Below are positions 18,688 to 28,535 of a DNA stretch of 64,000 bases, one piece after another; position 1 is the first letter of the stretch, and every line of letters begins with the position of its first letter. Source of the DNA: Luteibacter rhizovicinus DSM 16549 (GTDB lineage: Bacteria > Pseudomonadota > Gammaproteobacteria > Xanthomonadales > Rhodanobacteraceae). Position numbers and translations under genes: made by a program. Below the pieces are notes generated by a model that saw nothing but the letters and a program-made list of their open reading frames with translations, searched no databases and was not told the DNA's origin. The DNA lies in contig NZ_CP017480.1 of the NCBI RefSeq assembly GCF_001887595.1, positions 372,001-436,000 on the forward strand, in the 5' to 3' direction.

Positions 18688-21324
18688 TTGAGCGCTGTTA
18701 CCACGACCGAACGAAGCCATCCGATCCTCACCGCGCTGCTGCTGGCGGTCCTAGTCGCGGGCCTCAACGTGGGCCTGTGGTTCCTGGGCAACATCCCGCG
18801 CGGCCCGGACGACTGGAACGGCCCGATCTCCGGTTTCGCCTTCACGGCCTACCAGCGCTACCAGAATCCGATGCGGGGCGACGTCTCCTCCGACCCGGAA
18901 ATCACCGGCGACCTGCACCTGGTGCATCGCTATTCGCCACGCATTCGTACCTACTCGATGCTGGAGAACCCGCAGACGATCCGCCTGGCCGACAAGGAAG
19001 GGCTGGACGTGATGGCGGGCGCCAACATCGACACCCGCCTGGAAAACAACGAGCGCGAGATCGACGCGCTGATCGCCCAGGCCCACCGCTTCCCCAAGAC
19101 CATCTCGCGCGTCATCGTCGGTAACGAGGTGCTGTATCGCGGCGACCTCAAGCCCAGCCAGATGATGGCCTACCTGGATCGCGTGCGCGCCGCCGTGCAC
19201 CAGCCGGTCTCCATGGCCGAACCGTTCCATGTGTGGATGCAGAATCCGGAGTTGGCCGACCACGTCGACTTCATCACGGTCCATCTGTTTCCCTACTGGA
19301 ACGGTATCGATCGCAAGGATGCCGTGCCCGACTCCATCGGCACGCGCGAGGCCGACGGCAGCAAGGACAGCGATGGCAGCTTCCAGGCGCTCCAGCATCG
19401 CTTCCCGAGCAAGCACATCGTTATCGGCGAGATTGGCTGGCCCTCCAACGGCGACCGCCACGAATACGCCTACCCGACCGTTTCCAATGAAGCGATCTTC
19501 CTGCGCGACTTCTTCAACATGGCCAAGCGCAAGGGCATCGACGACTACTACGTCCTCGAAGCCATCGACCAGCCGTGGAAGGAAAACCTGGGCGAAGGCC
19601 GCACGGGCGCGTACTGGGGCATGTTCAATGCCGACCGCCAGCTGAAATTCCCGTTCAAGGGTCCGGTGACCGAAGACACCAGCTGGCCGTGGAAGGCGTT
19701 TGCCGCCTCGGCGCTGGCCTTCTTCCCCATGGTCTGGTTCGGCAGTCGCTTCCGTCGCTTCAAGCTGATGGGCCGGCTGTTCTTCATGGCCTTGCTGCAG
19801 CTGGCCTGCGGCCTGATCGTCTGGTCGGCCACCCTGCCCTTCAATTTCTACCTGAGCCCGTTCGACTGGGCCATGTTGATCCTGCTGTTCCCTGCGCAGA
19901 TCGCGATCCTGGCGATCCTGCTGATCAACGGTTTCGAATTCACCGAGGTGCTCTGGCGTCGCGAGTGGATCCGCCACGCCGGCATGCTGCCGTACGATCC
20001 GGTCGAAAAGCAGCCCTTCGTGTCCATCCACCTGGCCTGCCACAACGAGCCGCCGGAGATGGTCCAGATCACGCTGGATTCGCTGGCCCGCCTGAACTAC
20101 GAGAATTTCGAAGTCCTGGTGCTGGACAACAACACCAAGGATCCGGCGGTCTGGGAGCCGGTGAAGGCGTACTGCGAACAGCTCGGTCCCAAGTTCCGCT
20201 TCTTCCATCTCGAACCCTGGCCCGGCTACAAGGCGGGCGCGCTCAACTTCGGCCTCACCGCCACGGACGAACGTGCCGAGGTCGTCGCCGTGATCGATGC
20301 CGACTACGAGGTTCGCGAGGACTGGCTGGCCGCGCTCACCGGCTACTTCCACGACGCCAAGGTAGCCGTGGTGCAGTGCCCGCAGGCCCACCGCGAGTTC
20401 GAGAACAACCGCTTCCGGCGCATGACCGCGTGGGAATACGACGGCTTCTTCCGCATCGGCATGCATCATCGCAACGAGCGCAACGCCATCATCCAGCACG
20501 GCACCATGACCATGGTCCGTCGCTCGGCGCTGGAAGGCACCGGCGGCTGGTCCGAATGGACGATCTGCGAGGATGCCGAGCTCGGCCTGCGCCTCATGCA
20601 CGCAGGCTACGAGCTGGTCTACGTTGACGAACTGATGGGCAAGGGCCTGACCCCTGCCGACTTCAAGGCGTACAAGAGCCAGCGCTATCGCTGGGCCTTC
20701 GGCGCCATGCAGATCCTCAAGGGCCGCTGGAGCTGGATGACCCGTAAGGGACCCCTCTCCGCCGGCCAGCGCTTCCACTTCCTCACTGGCTGGTTCAGCT
20801 GGTTCGCCGATGCGCTGCACTTCATCTTCACGATGATGGGCCTGCTGTGGACGGCCGGCATGATCTACGCGCCGCAGTACTTCAACCTGCCGATGCAGCT
20901 GTTCCTGATCCCGGTGATCGGCTTCTTCTTCGCCAAGGCGATCTTCGGCTTCGTGCTTTATCGCGCGCGCGTCCCGTGCAGCTGGTACGACACCATCATG
21001 GCCTCGGTGGCCAGCATGGGTCTGTCGCACGCTATTGCACGCGGCATCCTGCATGGCCTGACACGCGAGAAGACGGCCTTCGTGGTCACCGCGAAGAGCC
21101 GACGCATGGGTGGCAGCAGTTTTGCCGCTTTTGCCCCGGTACGTGAGGAAGGTCTCATGGCGATCGCCCTGCTCTGCGCGGTGATCGGCATGGCGATGCA
21201 CTACGGCACGAACTATGTGGAGAGCGTGCTGTGGATGTTCATCCTCACGGCGCAGTCCATTCCCTACGTGTCGGCGCTGGTCGGCGCCTGGATCGCGCAC
21301 ACTGCGGGTGACGAAGCGGGCTGA
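18688..21324 (+). CDS. ndvB: Membrane beta-glucan synthase, GH17-GT2 fusion (NdvB-like)
   Basis: About 878 residues. After one transmembrane helix comes a periplasmic GH17-like domain (about 45-330) that keeps both catalytic glutamates, in IVGNEVLYRG and IVIGEIGWPSNGD. After transmembrane segments, a cytosolic GT2 domain (about 435-680) shows LACHNEP, VIDADYE, ICEDAELGLRLM and the QRYRW motif of processive synthases. C-terminal helices follow. This architecture matches P. aeruginosa NdvB, which makes cyclic beta-1,3-glucans; product identity is inferred. The start is uncertain: TTG 18688 follows GGGG at good spacing and gives a normal N-terminus; ATG 18652 and TTG 18604 are alternatives. Confidence 0.88.
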   Translation: MSAVTTTERSHPILTALLLAVLVAGLNVGLWFLGNIPRGPDDWNGPISGFAFTAYQRYQNPMRGDVSSDPEITGDLHLVHRYSPRIRTYSMLENPQTIRLADKEGLDVMAGANIDTRLENNEREIDALIAQAHRFPKTISRVIVGNEVLYRGDLKPSQMMAYLDRVRAAVHQPVSMAEPFHVWMQNPELADHVDFITVHLFPYWNGIDRKDAVPDSIGTREADGSKDSDGSFQALQHRFPSKHIVIGEIGWPSNGDRHEYAYPTVSNEAIFLRDFFNMAKRKGIDDYYVLEAIDQPWKENLGEGRTGAYWGMFNADRQLKFPFKGPVTEDTSWPWKAFAASALAFFPMVWFGSRFRRFKLMGRLFFMALLQLACGLIVWSATLPFNFYLSPFDWAMLILLFPAQIAILAILLINGFEFTEVLWRREWIRHAGMLPYDPVEKQPFVSIHLACHNEPPEMVQITLDSLARLNYENFEVLVLDNNTKDPAVWEPVKAYCEQLGPKFRFFHLEPWPGYKAGALNFGLTATDERAEVVAVIDADYEVREDWLAALTGYFHDAKVAVVQCPQAHREFENNRFRRMTAWEYDGFFRIGMHHRNERNAIIQHGTMTMVRRSALEGTGGWSEWTICEDAELGLRLMHAGYELVYVDELMGKGLTPADFKAYKSQRYRWAFGAMQILKGRWSWMTRKGPLSAGQRFHFLTGWFSWFADALHFIFTMMGLLWTAGMIYAPQYFNLPMQLFLIPVIGFFFAKAIFGFVLYRARVPCSWYDTIMASVASMGLSHAIARGILHGLTREKTAFVVTAKSRRMGGSSFAAFAPVREEGLMAIALLCAVIGMAMHYGTNYVESVLWMFILTAQSIPYVSALVGAWIAHTAGDEAG

Positions 21325-21465
21325 ACCACCGGGGGTCGTTCACGTTTGTGTATCGACCCTGCACGCGCCGCGCGGTAAGTTACGCCAAGACCTGATGTCA
21401 GGGGATGCCGGAGGTGTCCCCGCTCGCCGCCGTACCCCACGGTGTTGGATCACGACCGGAACGGG

Positions 21466-23238
21466 ATGCTCATGCGCCGAACCAGACGCCATGGACTGCT
21501 GCTTCTGCCGTGGTTCCTCCTGCCCTGCCTCGCCCATGCCGGCGTCGTCGTCACCGTGGACGGCGTCGATGAAACCCTGAAAAACGCCGTCGTTGCCGGC
21601 GTCGAACTGAGTCAGTACGCCAAGCGTGATGCCACCGCAGCGCAGATCCGGCGGCTCTACGACAACGCTCCCGACCAGGTACAGGCTGCGCTCCGCCCTT
21701 ACGGCTACTACGAAGCGACCGCTACCGGCGACATCAAGCAGGTCGGCAATGACTGGCAGGTGTCCCTCCACGTCGTGCCCGGCACGCCGGTTACCGTGAA
21801 GACCGTCAACGTCGGCCTGGACAAGGAGGCTGCCAAGCTGCAGCCCATCGCCCGTGCCATGCGCGGCGTCAACGGACTCAAGGACAAGACGCTCAACGAC
21901 GGCCAGTACGACGCGGCGCGTGATGCCGTCAGCGGCGCGCTCACGGCGACGGGCTTTCTCGATGCCAAGCTCGTCACCCATCGTGTCGAGGTCAACCGCG
22001 CCGAACACAGCGCCACCGTCGAGCTGGCCTGGGAGACGGGCAAACGCTACCGCTACGGCACGATCCATTTCGAGAACTCGCAGTTCCGCGACGGCTTCCT
22101 CGATCGCTACGTGCCATTCAAGAGTGGCGACTACTTCTCGCAGAACCAGCTGCTCGACCTGCAGCAGGCCCTCAACGGCGCCGATTACTTCGCCGTGGTC
22201 AACGTCATGCCCGACACCGACAACGCGAAGGACGGCACGATCGACATCAAGGTGGAACTCGCGCCGGCCAAGCGCACGATCTATACCGGCGGGCCGTTCT
22301 TCGGCACCGATACCGGCGCCGGCCTGCGCGGCGGCATCGAAAAGCGCTGGGTGAACGATCGCGGCCACAAATGGAAGAACGAACTGGTCGTGGCGCAACG
22401 GCTCAAGACCATTTCCACGCTGTACCAGATCCCCATGCCGGGTCCCAACCAGCGCAGCTTCAATTTCGGCGCGAACTACCGCGACGCCAACACGGTCACC
22501 TCGAAGTCGCGCACGATCCAGCTCGTCGCCAATGAAACGCGGCTGTGGCACGGTTGGACACGAACGATCGGCATCAATGTCCTGTCAGGCACGTTCACCG
22601 TCGGCAAACGCGGCGGCGAAGGCGACAACGCCCTCGGCCTGGATCACGGCCAGAGCACCCTGCTCTACCCGGAACTCACCTTGAGCCGGAAGAAGGGTGA
22701 CAACCCGACCTTCGTGCGCAGCGGCTGGTCGCTCACACTCACCGCCCGCAGCACCGCCGGCGACCTGCTCTCCGATGCACGCTTCTCCGAACTGATGGGC
22801 GACGCGAAGTGGATCCAGTCGTTCTGGGGACGCAATCGCCTGATCCTCCGCGGCACCGCGGGCAAGATCTGGACGGACGACTTCAGCGCCTTGCCGCCGC
22901 AGCTGCGTTTCTTCGCCGGTGGCGATCGCTCCGTGCGCGGCTACGACTTCGAAAGCATCGGCCCGAAGAACTCGTACGGTCGCGTGATCGGCGGCGAGAA
23001 CCTGCTTGTCGGCAGCACCGAGGTGGAGCATTACTTCACGCGCAACTGGGGCATGGCCGCCTTCGTCGATGCGGGCAATGCCTTCGCCGGCACCGACTAC
23101 AAACCGCTGGTCGGTACCGGCCTGGGCGTGCGCTGGCTGTCGCCGGTCGGCATGATCCGCGCCGACCTTGCCGTTCCGGTCGGTAACAAGGAATCGCACG
23201 GTATCCACCTGCACGTCGTCATCGGGCCCGACCTGTGA
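21466..23238 (+). CDS. tamA: TamA, outer-membrane translocation/assembly factor
   Basis: About 590 residues, Omp85 superfamily. The signal peptide (LLLLPWFLLPCLAHA) is followed by three POTRA domains (about 30-270) and a C-terminal 16-strand barrel. The barrel has the conserved late motif FFAGGDRSVRGYDFESIGP and ends in HLHVVIGPDL. TamA works with TamB in outer-membrane protein or lipid transport. The initial ATG may be 21466 or 21472. The stop is followed after 11 bp by tamB, giving the standard tamAB operon. Confidence 0.95.
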   Translation: MLMRRTRRHGLLLLPWFLLPCLAHAGVVVTVDGVDETLKNAVVAGVELSQYAKRDATAAQIRRLYDNAPDQVQAALRPYGYYEATATGDIKQVGNDWQVSLHVVPGTPVTVKTVNVGLDKEAAKLQPIARAMRGVNGLKDKTLNDGQYDAARDAVSGALTATGFLDAKLVTHRVEVNRAEHSATVELAWETGKRYRYGTIHFENSQFRDGFLDRYVPFKSGDYFSQNQLLDLQQALNGADYFAVVNVMPDTDNAKDGTIDIKVELAPAKRTIYTGGPFFGTDTGAGLRGGIEKRWVNDRGHKWKNELVVAQRLKTISTLYQIPMPGPNQRSFNFGANYRDANTVTSKSRTIQLVANETRLWHGWTRTIGINVLSGTFTVGKRGGEGDNALGLDHGQSTLLYPELTLSRKKGDNPTFVRSGWSLTLTARSTAGDLLSDARFSELMGDAKWIQSFWGRNRLILRGTAGKIWTDDFSALPPQLRFFAGGDRSVRGYDFESIGPKNSYGRVIGGENLLVGSTEVEHYFTRNWGMAAFVDAGNAFAGTDYKPLVGTGLGVRWLSPVGMIRADLAVPVGNKESHGIHLHVVIGPDL

Positions 23239-23249
23239 GGAGCACCGGC

Positions 23250-26200
23250 ATGAAATGGTTGATCCGCGTGGGCGTGGCCGTTGGCGTACTGCTTCTGGTC
23301 GTCGTGCTTGGCGTGTGGTGGCTGGTCGGCAGCGCGTCCGGACTTCGCTTCGCGCTGGCGCGTGCAGGTGCCTTTACCGATAACGCGCTCACCGTCGATC
23401 ACGCCGAAGGGCGTCTTGCCGGCCCGCTGGACCTCACTGGACTGCGCTATCGCGATGGCAAGGGCATGGATATCCGTGTCGCCCGTGCGCATGTCGATTT
23501 CTCGTTCGGCTCGCTGCTGCGCAAGCGCGCGCACGTCTATGACCTGACCGCCGATGGCATCGATGTGGCACTGCCGCCGAGCCAGCCCGAGCCCGAGACG
23601 GCGTCGGAGCCGTTCTCGCTCGAGCCACCACTCGACATCGTGCTCGACAAGGTCAAGGTTGGTCACGTCAAGGTGACCCAGGCCGGCCAGCCGCTGTTCG
23701 AATCCAGTTCGCTCGACCTGGTTGGCTCCTGGACGTCGAAGGGCATCGCGCTGCAAACCCTCGCGCTGCGTGCCCCCGACGGACAGGCCGATCTCGGCGG
23801 CACGCTTGCCGTCGGCAAGGGTTACAAGGGTGACGGCAAGGCGAGTTTCCGCTGGAAACTCGGCGACATCGACTACGCCGGCGACCTCGAAGCGCATAGC
23901 GACGGTGCGAAGGCGCACACCCTCGTCAAGCTCACCCTGCCCTTCGTGGCACAAGTGGATGCCAACCTCGTTCAGAGCGGCGACTTCGCCTGGACAGCGA
24001 AGATCGATGCGCCACGCTTCGATCCCAAACCGCTGATCGGCGACAGCAGCCTGCAATCTCTGGCTCTCGCGCTTCAGGGCTCGGGCGACCGTTACCACGC
24101 GGATCTCAGCGGGGACGTCGACCTCAACGATTACGTCGTGCGACTGACGCCGGTGAAGGCCGCGTTCGACCACGAGTACAAGCGACTCACGCTCGACGAA
24201 CTCACCGTCGGCTCACCGCAGGTCAAGGGTGCGCTGACCGCGCGCGGCACGGTCGACATCGGGGCACAGCCGGTCTCGGCAGATCTCGCGCTCAACTGGA
24301 AGGATGTCCTCGTTCCCGCCAGCGTCGCCGGACAGGACCTCGCCAGCGTCGGCCAACTCACCTTCAAGGGCAGCGCCGACGCGTACCACGCGGCTGGCGA
24401 CGTCGACATCGGGCCACCCGGTCACGTCGGCAAGTTCACCCTGGACGTCGACGGCAAACCGGACATCATCGCCCTGCACACGGTGCAGCTGAAGCAGCCC
24501 AACGGCAGCCTCGCCGCCAGCGGCACGCTGACCCTGCAGCCACAACTGGCCTGGAAGATCGACCTAAAGGGCGATCGTTTCGATCCCAGCCAGTTGCTCG
24601 CCGAGTGGCCCGGCGCGCTCAACCTCGATCTGTCCACCGAAGGCCAGATGGCAAAGGATGGCCCGCTCGGCACGCTCGAGCTGCGCAAGCTCGATGGCAC
24701 GCTTCGCCAGCGGCAACTACGTGGCTTTGGCAAGCTCACGCTGAAGCCCAACGAAGTGGTTAACGGCACGCTCGATCTCGCCTCTGGCGGCAGCACGGTT
24801 CATCTGGATGCCAAGGGCGATACCGCCAACGACGCTAACCTGAAGCTGGCCATCACGTCGCTCGGCGACTGGCTGCCCGATGCCGGTGGCCGGATCCAGG
24901 GCGACGTCTCGGCCAAGGGCAATGTGCCGAAGCTGGCGGTGAAGGCGAATGTTCGCGGTGGTGCCCTGATGTATGCCGGCCAGAAGGTCGATGCGCTGAC
25001 CGTCGACGCGGACATTCCCGATATCAGCAAGCCCGGTGGCAAGGTCGCCATCGTCGGCACGCACGTCGTCTCGGGCGGTCTCGTCTTCGACCGCCTCGCG
25101 GTGAACGCCAACGGGACGCAGGAACAGCACCAGCTCAGCGTGGACGCGACCGGTCGCCCGCTTGCTGCCGATCTCCAGCTCTCCGGCTCACTACGCAACG
25201 GCGCGTGGAGCGGCACGCTGTCCACGCTCAACATCGACTATCAGGGACTGCCCCGCTGGCGCCTGCAGAACGCCAGCCAGCTGGCCTGGAAGGATGGCGC
25301 AGCCAGCCTGAGCGACCTCTGCCTCACCGCCGGCGAGCCGCTGCTGTGCGTGGCGGCGAAGCAGGACAAGGGCGGCAACCTCGACGCCAGCTATCGTCTG
25401 CGCAAGGTGCCGCTCGCCCTGATCATGACGGCGGCCGAGCAGTCGAACAGCCCGATGCGTGCCGACGGCATCATCGAAGGCGATGGCAGCATTCGTCGTA
25501 CCGCGGCGGGCGCGTTGTCCGGGCAGGCGAATATCACCAGCGCGCATGGCTCCATCGCCTATACCGATCGCAGCGAGAATCCGCTGCTCGTCTACGACAA
25601 CCTCGTCGCCAATGCGCAGCTCGCGCCCGACAACCAGCGTGTCACCGTTCGCGCGTCGCTCAACAAGGGCGGAACGCTCGATGGCAACGTGTCGATCAGC
25701 GGCGCCCAGCAGGCGCTCGGCGGCACCGTCGCCCTGCATCTCACCGACCTCGGCGTCATCGAGCTGTTCACCAGCGAGGTCGCCGAGGTGAAGGGTGGCC
25801 TCGATGCCAACTTCCATCTCGGTGGGACCATCGCCACGCCAGCCATTACCGGGCAGGCGCTCGTCGTCGGCTTCGCCGCGGAAGTGCCGAGTGCGGGCTT
25901 GAAGCTCAAGGACGGACGCATCAGCGTCACCACCACGGACGCGACGAATTACACCGTCGACGGCACGATCCGCTCGGGCGAAGGCACACTCGGCATTAAG
26001 GGCACGGCCGCGCTCGGTGCTGGTGCACAGATGCGCCTCGGCATCCAGGGATCGAAGTTCACCGCCGTCGATATTCCGGCCGCCAAGGCCATCGTCTCGC
26101 CCGACATCCAGATCGTGCAGGACACCAAGGGCATGAATGTCACCGGCAAGCTCAACATCGATCTGGCCGACGTCAACGTCGAGCGCCTGCCCGGCGCCGG

Positions 26201-26999
26201 CGCGACGAAGGCCTCGCCCGATGTCGTCGTGGTCGACGACAAGCAGCAGGAAGCCGCCGCCGAAGCTTCGCCGATCTCCGCCGATATCCGCGTCGACCTC
26301 GGCCAGAAGGTTCACCTCGTCGGCTTCGGTATCGACGGTCGCATCACCGGCCAGCTCGACGTGCGCGAGCGCCCGGGCCGCGCGACGACGGGCCAGGGCC
26401 AGATCGGTGTCGATGGAACCTACAAGGCCTATGGGCAGGATCTGAAGATCCAGCAGGGCCAGCTGCTCTTCGCCACCACGCCGATCGACAATCCGCGGCT
26501 GAACATCCGCGCCGTGCGCGCGATCAATCCCAACGCCACCATCGACGACGGCCAGACCGTCGGCCTGTACGTGTCCGGCACCGCGCAGCGCCCTATCCTC
26601 ACGGTGTTCTCGAATCCCGTGATGGAACAATCCGACGCGCTTTCCTACCTCGTCACCGGCAAGCCGTTGTCGCAGGTGAGCGGCGGCGAAGGCAACATGG
26701 TCGGCGCCGCGGCACAGGCACTCGGCTCCGCGGCAGGCGATCTGCTGGCGAAGAGTGTGGGCTCGAAAATCGGCGTCGACGACATCGGTGTGTCGAGCAA
26801 CGATGCCCTCGGCGGCACCTCGGCGTTCACGGTCGGCAAGTATCTGTCTCCGCGGTTGTACCTGAGCTACGGCGTGGGCCTCTTCGATCCCGGCCAGGTG
26901 ATCACGCTGAGATACCTCTTCAGCAAGAAGTGGAACTTCGAGGCACAGAACGCCACGGAGTTCAGCCGGGCGAGTTTGAATTACAGACTAGAGCGCTAG
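23250..26999 (+). CDS. tamB: TamB, periplasm-spanning AsmA-like translocation protein
   Basis: 1249 residues. One N-terminal signal-anchor (VGVAVGVLLLVVVLGVWWLV) precedes a very long beta-rich repeat region. The C-terminal DUF490/TamB domain includes QGQLLFATTPIDNPRLNIRA, PVMEQSDALSYLVTGKPL and the final strand sequence EFSRASLNYRLER. It bridges the periplasm as a hydrophobic groove (family knowledge). GAGGAG seven bases before the ATG at 23250 sets the start and overlaps the tamA stop. Confidence 0.95.
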   Translation: MKWLIRVGVAVGVLLLVVVLGVWWLVGSASGLRFALARAGAFTDNALTVDHAEGRLAGPLDLTGLRYRDGKGMDIRVARAHVDFSFGSLLRKRAHVYDLTADGIDVALPPSQPEPETASEPFSLEPPLDIVLDKVKVGHVKVTQAGQPLFESSSLDLVGSWTSKGIALQTLALRAPDGQADLGGTLAVGKGYKGDGKASFRWKLGDIDYAGDLEAHSDGAKAHTLVKLTLPFVAQVDANLVQSGDFAWTAKIDAPRFDPKPLIGDSSLQSLALALQGSGDRYHADLSGDVDLNDYVVRLTPVKAAFDHEYKRLTLDELTVGSPQVKGALTARGTVDIGAQPVSADLALNWKDVLVPASVAGQDLASVGQLTFKGSADAYHAAGDVDIGPPGHVGKFTLDVDGKPDIIALHTVQLKQPNGSLAASGTLTLQPQLAWKIDLKGDRFDPSQLLAEWPGALNLDLSTEGQMAKDGPLGTLELRKLDGTLRQRQLRGFGKLTLKPNEVVNGTLDLASGGSTVHLDAKGDTANDANLKLAITSLGDWLPDAGGRIQGDVSAKGNVPKLAVKANVRGGALMYAGQKVDALTVDADIPDISKPGGKVAIVGTHVVSGGLVFDRLAVNANGTQEQHQLSVDATGRPLAADLQLSGSLRNGAWSGTLSTLNIDYQGLPRWRLQNASQLAWKDGAASLSDLCLTAGEPLLCVAAKQDKGGNLDASYRLRKVPLALIMTAAEQSNSPMRADGIIEGDGSIRRTAAGALSGQANITSAHGSIAYTDRSENPLLVYDNLVANAQLAPDNQRVTVRASLNKGGTLDGNVSISGAQQALGGTVALHLTDLGVIELFTSEVAEVKGGLDANFHLGGTIATPAITGQALVVGFAAEVPSAGLKLKDGRISVTTTDATNYTVDGTIRSGEGTLGIKGTAALGAGAQMRLGIQGSKFTAVDIPAAKAIVSPDIQIVQDTKGMNVTGKLNIDLADVNVERLPGAGATKASPDVVVVDDKQQEAAAEASPISADIRVDLGQKVHLVGFGIDGRITGQLDVRERPGRATTGQGQIGVDGTYKAYGQDLKIQQGQLLFATTPIDNPRLNIRAVRAINPNATIDDGQTVGLYVSGTAQRPILTVFSNPVMEQSDALSYLVTGKPLSQVSGGEGNMVGAAAQALGSAAGDLLAKSVGSKIGVDDIGVSSNDALGGTSAFTVGKYLSPRLYLSYGVGLFDPGQVITLRYLFSKKWNFEAQNATEFSRASLNYRLER

Positions 27000-27056
27000 C
27001 CGCGGCGGACGAGAACGCTAACCACGGCCGCTAGAACGCTGACCGTAGCCGTTCCT

Positions 27057-27080
27057 TGTAGGAGCCGATTCATCGGCGAA
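27057..27080. repeat. Single REP element after tamB
   Basis: TGTAGGAGCCGATTCATCGG followed by CGAA, identical to the left arm of the 18.4-kb pair, 58 bp after tamB. No inverted partner was seen nearby. Confidence 0.85.
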
Positions 27081-27116
27081 AGCCAGCCTTTCTCAGTCCC
27101 GATCTGTCTGATTCAA

Positions 27117-27145
27117 AGAAAAGGCCCGCAAGGGCCTCTTCTTTT
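27117..27145. terminator. Bidirectional intrinsic terminator between tamB and peptidase gene
   Basis: AAGAAAAGGCCC, loop GCAA, GGGCCTCTTCTTTT. A-rich and T-rich flanks on both sides let the hairpin stop transcription from convergent tamB and the M35-like gene. Confidence 0.85.
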
Positions 27146-27227
27146 CGATGGGTTAAACCCGTCAATCAACCCGAGACCGCAGACAACTCAACATTGCTTT
27201 GCTACAGACGCTTCCTTGCCTGGGTGA

Positions 27228-28406
27228 TCAGCGATCGGCTTGCGGCTGTTGACCGCCGCTCGCCGCGGCGGGGCTCCGACCAAGAGGTGCGTTCGTAATA
27301 AAGTACTCGTAGTTGGCTGCACTACGGACGGCAGAAGGGCGCGGCAATGCATGTGCACTCGCCCGGTCCCGGACCCCGTCGATGTCTACCGTGGCCTTCG
27401 CCATGCCATCGCCCTGATGTGAAATCTCGTGCGCGATGGTTCCGGCCTGCGAGGTGATCCCGCCGGTGATGGGATCTGTGAAGTTCACTGGACACAGATG
27501 GATAAGCTTGCCCTCCGCCCAAGCACGGGCGGCCGGATGGTATCCCTTGCATTGATCGCAGGCCGTCATTGCGCCTGACTGAAGGCGGACGTATGTGGCG
27601 ACGATGGTCTCGTCAACGCGAGTGTTGTCGGTAGCTTCATGACCTGGCTCGGGGGCTTGGGGCGCGCCTTCATCCCAACTGCCGAACCAGTTCAAATAGC
27701 GGCGGTGAGGCTTCATGTGCACTCGTGGCGGCACGGGATTCTCGGGATCGATCGGATCGGCGTAGTACAGCGATCCCAGGAAGTTCATCGCCACCTCCGA
27801 GATCGATTTTGCACCCGCAATCGCACGGCTCGTGGCGTCTTGCTGCTCCGCCGTACATTGAATGGTTGAAGCAGTCGCTGCGATATGCGCGCCAGCACGC
27901 GCCACCACAAATGTAGCGGCGTTACTTTCGACTGACTCGTGAGGAATACTCTCCGATTCGCCATTTGGCAGGATCACCGGAACGCGCTCGTATATTGCTA
28001 CGCTCGTTTTTACCGTGACTGATCCCGCCGGAGGAAGATCGTACTCCCGGGATAAGTCGACCTTGGCATCGAGGTGTTTTCCCGACCGAATGCGGATGAA
28101 CAGGGACGGCGGCGGCGCGCCCATGACGACATAGCGCCCCTTGTACAGGACCTCGTGCCCGAACGCGTCGGTAACGCTGAGCCAATTGCTGGTCGTCCGG
28201 CCATCGGGCTGGGCGAAGACGCTGTTGTAGCCGTAAACGAAAATATCGTGGTCTGTGCCGTTGGAGAGAGTCAAGGCGATTGAATTCGCCGCAGAAGCAT
28301 CTCGGCCATCGTGGGTCAAAGACAGGGAAACACCGCTGCTGGCATACGCGGCTGGAACGAAAAACCAGATGGCCGCTGTGAACGCGGTTCTATAGATACC
28401 TCTCAT
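27228..28406 (-). CDS. Secreted M35-like (aspzincin) zinc metallopeptidase
   Basis: 392 residues with a signal peptide (about 1-22, ending AAYA). The N-terminal half (about 25-170) looks like a beta-sandwich propeptide domain. The C-terminal half has the Cys-containing start TIQCTAEQQDATSRAIAGA, then CDQCKGYH, LIHLCPVNF and the zinc motif AGTIAHEISHQGD with HEISH at 326-330, and downstream Asp residues at 341, 343 and 347 as candidate third ligand. This pattern fits the deuterolysin/peptidyl-Lys endopeptidase family; the substrate is unknown. GC is visibly lower than that of neighbours (about 53% in a sampled 60 bases), suggesting recent gain. It ends in a proline/glutamine-rich tail. Confidence 0.82.
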   Translation of the reverse strand: MRGIYRTAFTAAIWFFVPAAYASSGVSLSLTHDGRDASAANSIALTLSNGTDHDIFVYGYNSVFAQPDGRTTSNWLSVTDAFGHEVLYKGRYVVMGAPPPSLFIRIRSGKHLDAKVDLSREYDLPPAGSVTVKTSVAIYERVPVILPNGESESIPHESVESNAATFVVARAGAHIAATASTIQCTAEQQDATSRAIAGAKSISEVAMNFLGSLYYADPIDPENPVPPRVHMKPHRRYLNWFGSWDEGAPQAPEPGHEATDNTRVDETIVATYVRLQSGAMTACDQCKGYHPAARAWAEGKLIHLCPVNFTDPITGGITSQAGTIAHEISHQGDGMAKATVDIDGVRDRASAHALPRPSAVRSAANYEYFITNAPLGRSPAAASGGQQPQADR

Positions 28407-28515
28407 GCTGACGCTTCCTGACGTGTATGGAGCCCTGTTGGCCCATTCACGCTATGTCAGGCGACTATCACGTCATATGGAAGGATTCTGAAATACGTCC
28501 GCAGGAATCTTGAAC

Positions 28516-28529
28516 GTGACGTACGTCAC
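28516..28529. promoter_or_regulatory. Perfect 14-bp palindrome GTGACGTACGTCAC
   Basis: It lies seven bases after the DUF2802 stop and about 110 bp upstream of the peptidase start. It could be an operator for the peptidase gene or the stem of a 3' hairpin of the chemotaxis operon; there is no U-run. The same half-site (GTCAC/GTGAC) recurs near 45.0 and 55.25 kb. Confidence 0.4.
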
Positions 28530-28535
28530 ATCGAA

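Noticed and set aside
18751..21300. 849-codon open frame antisense to the glucan synthase gene
   Set aside because: It is a high-GC shadow: its sequence is low-complexity, rich in Arg/His/Asp/Val, has no domain, and it lies exactly opposite a well-supported gene.
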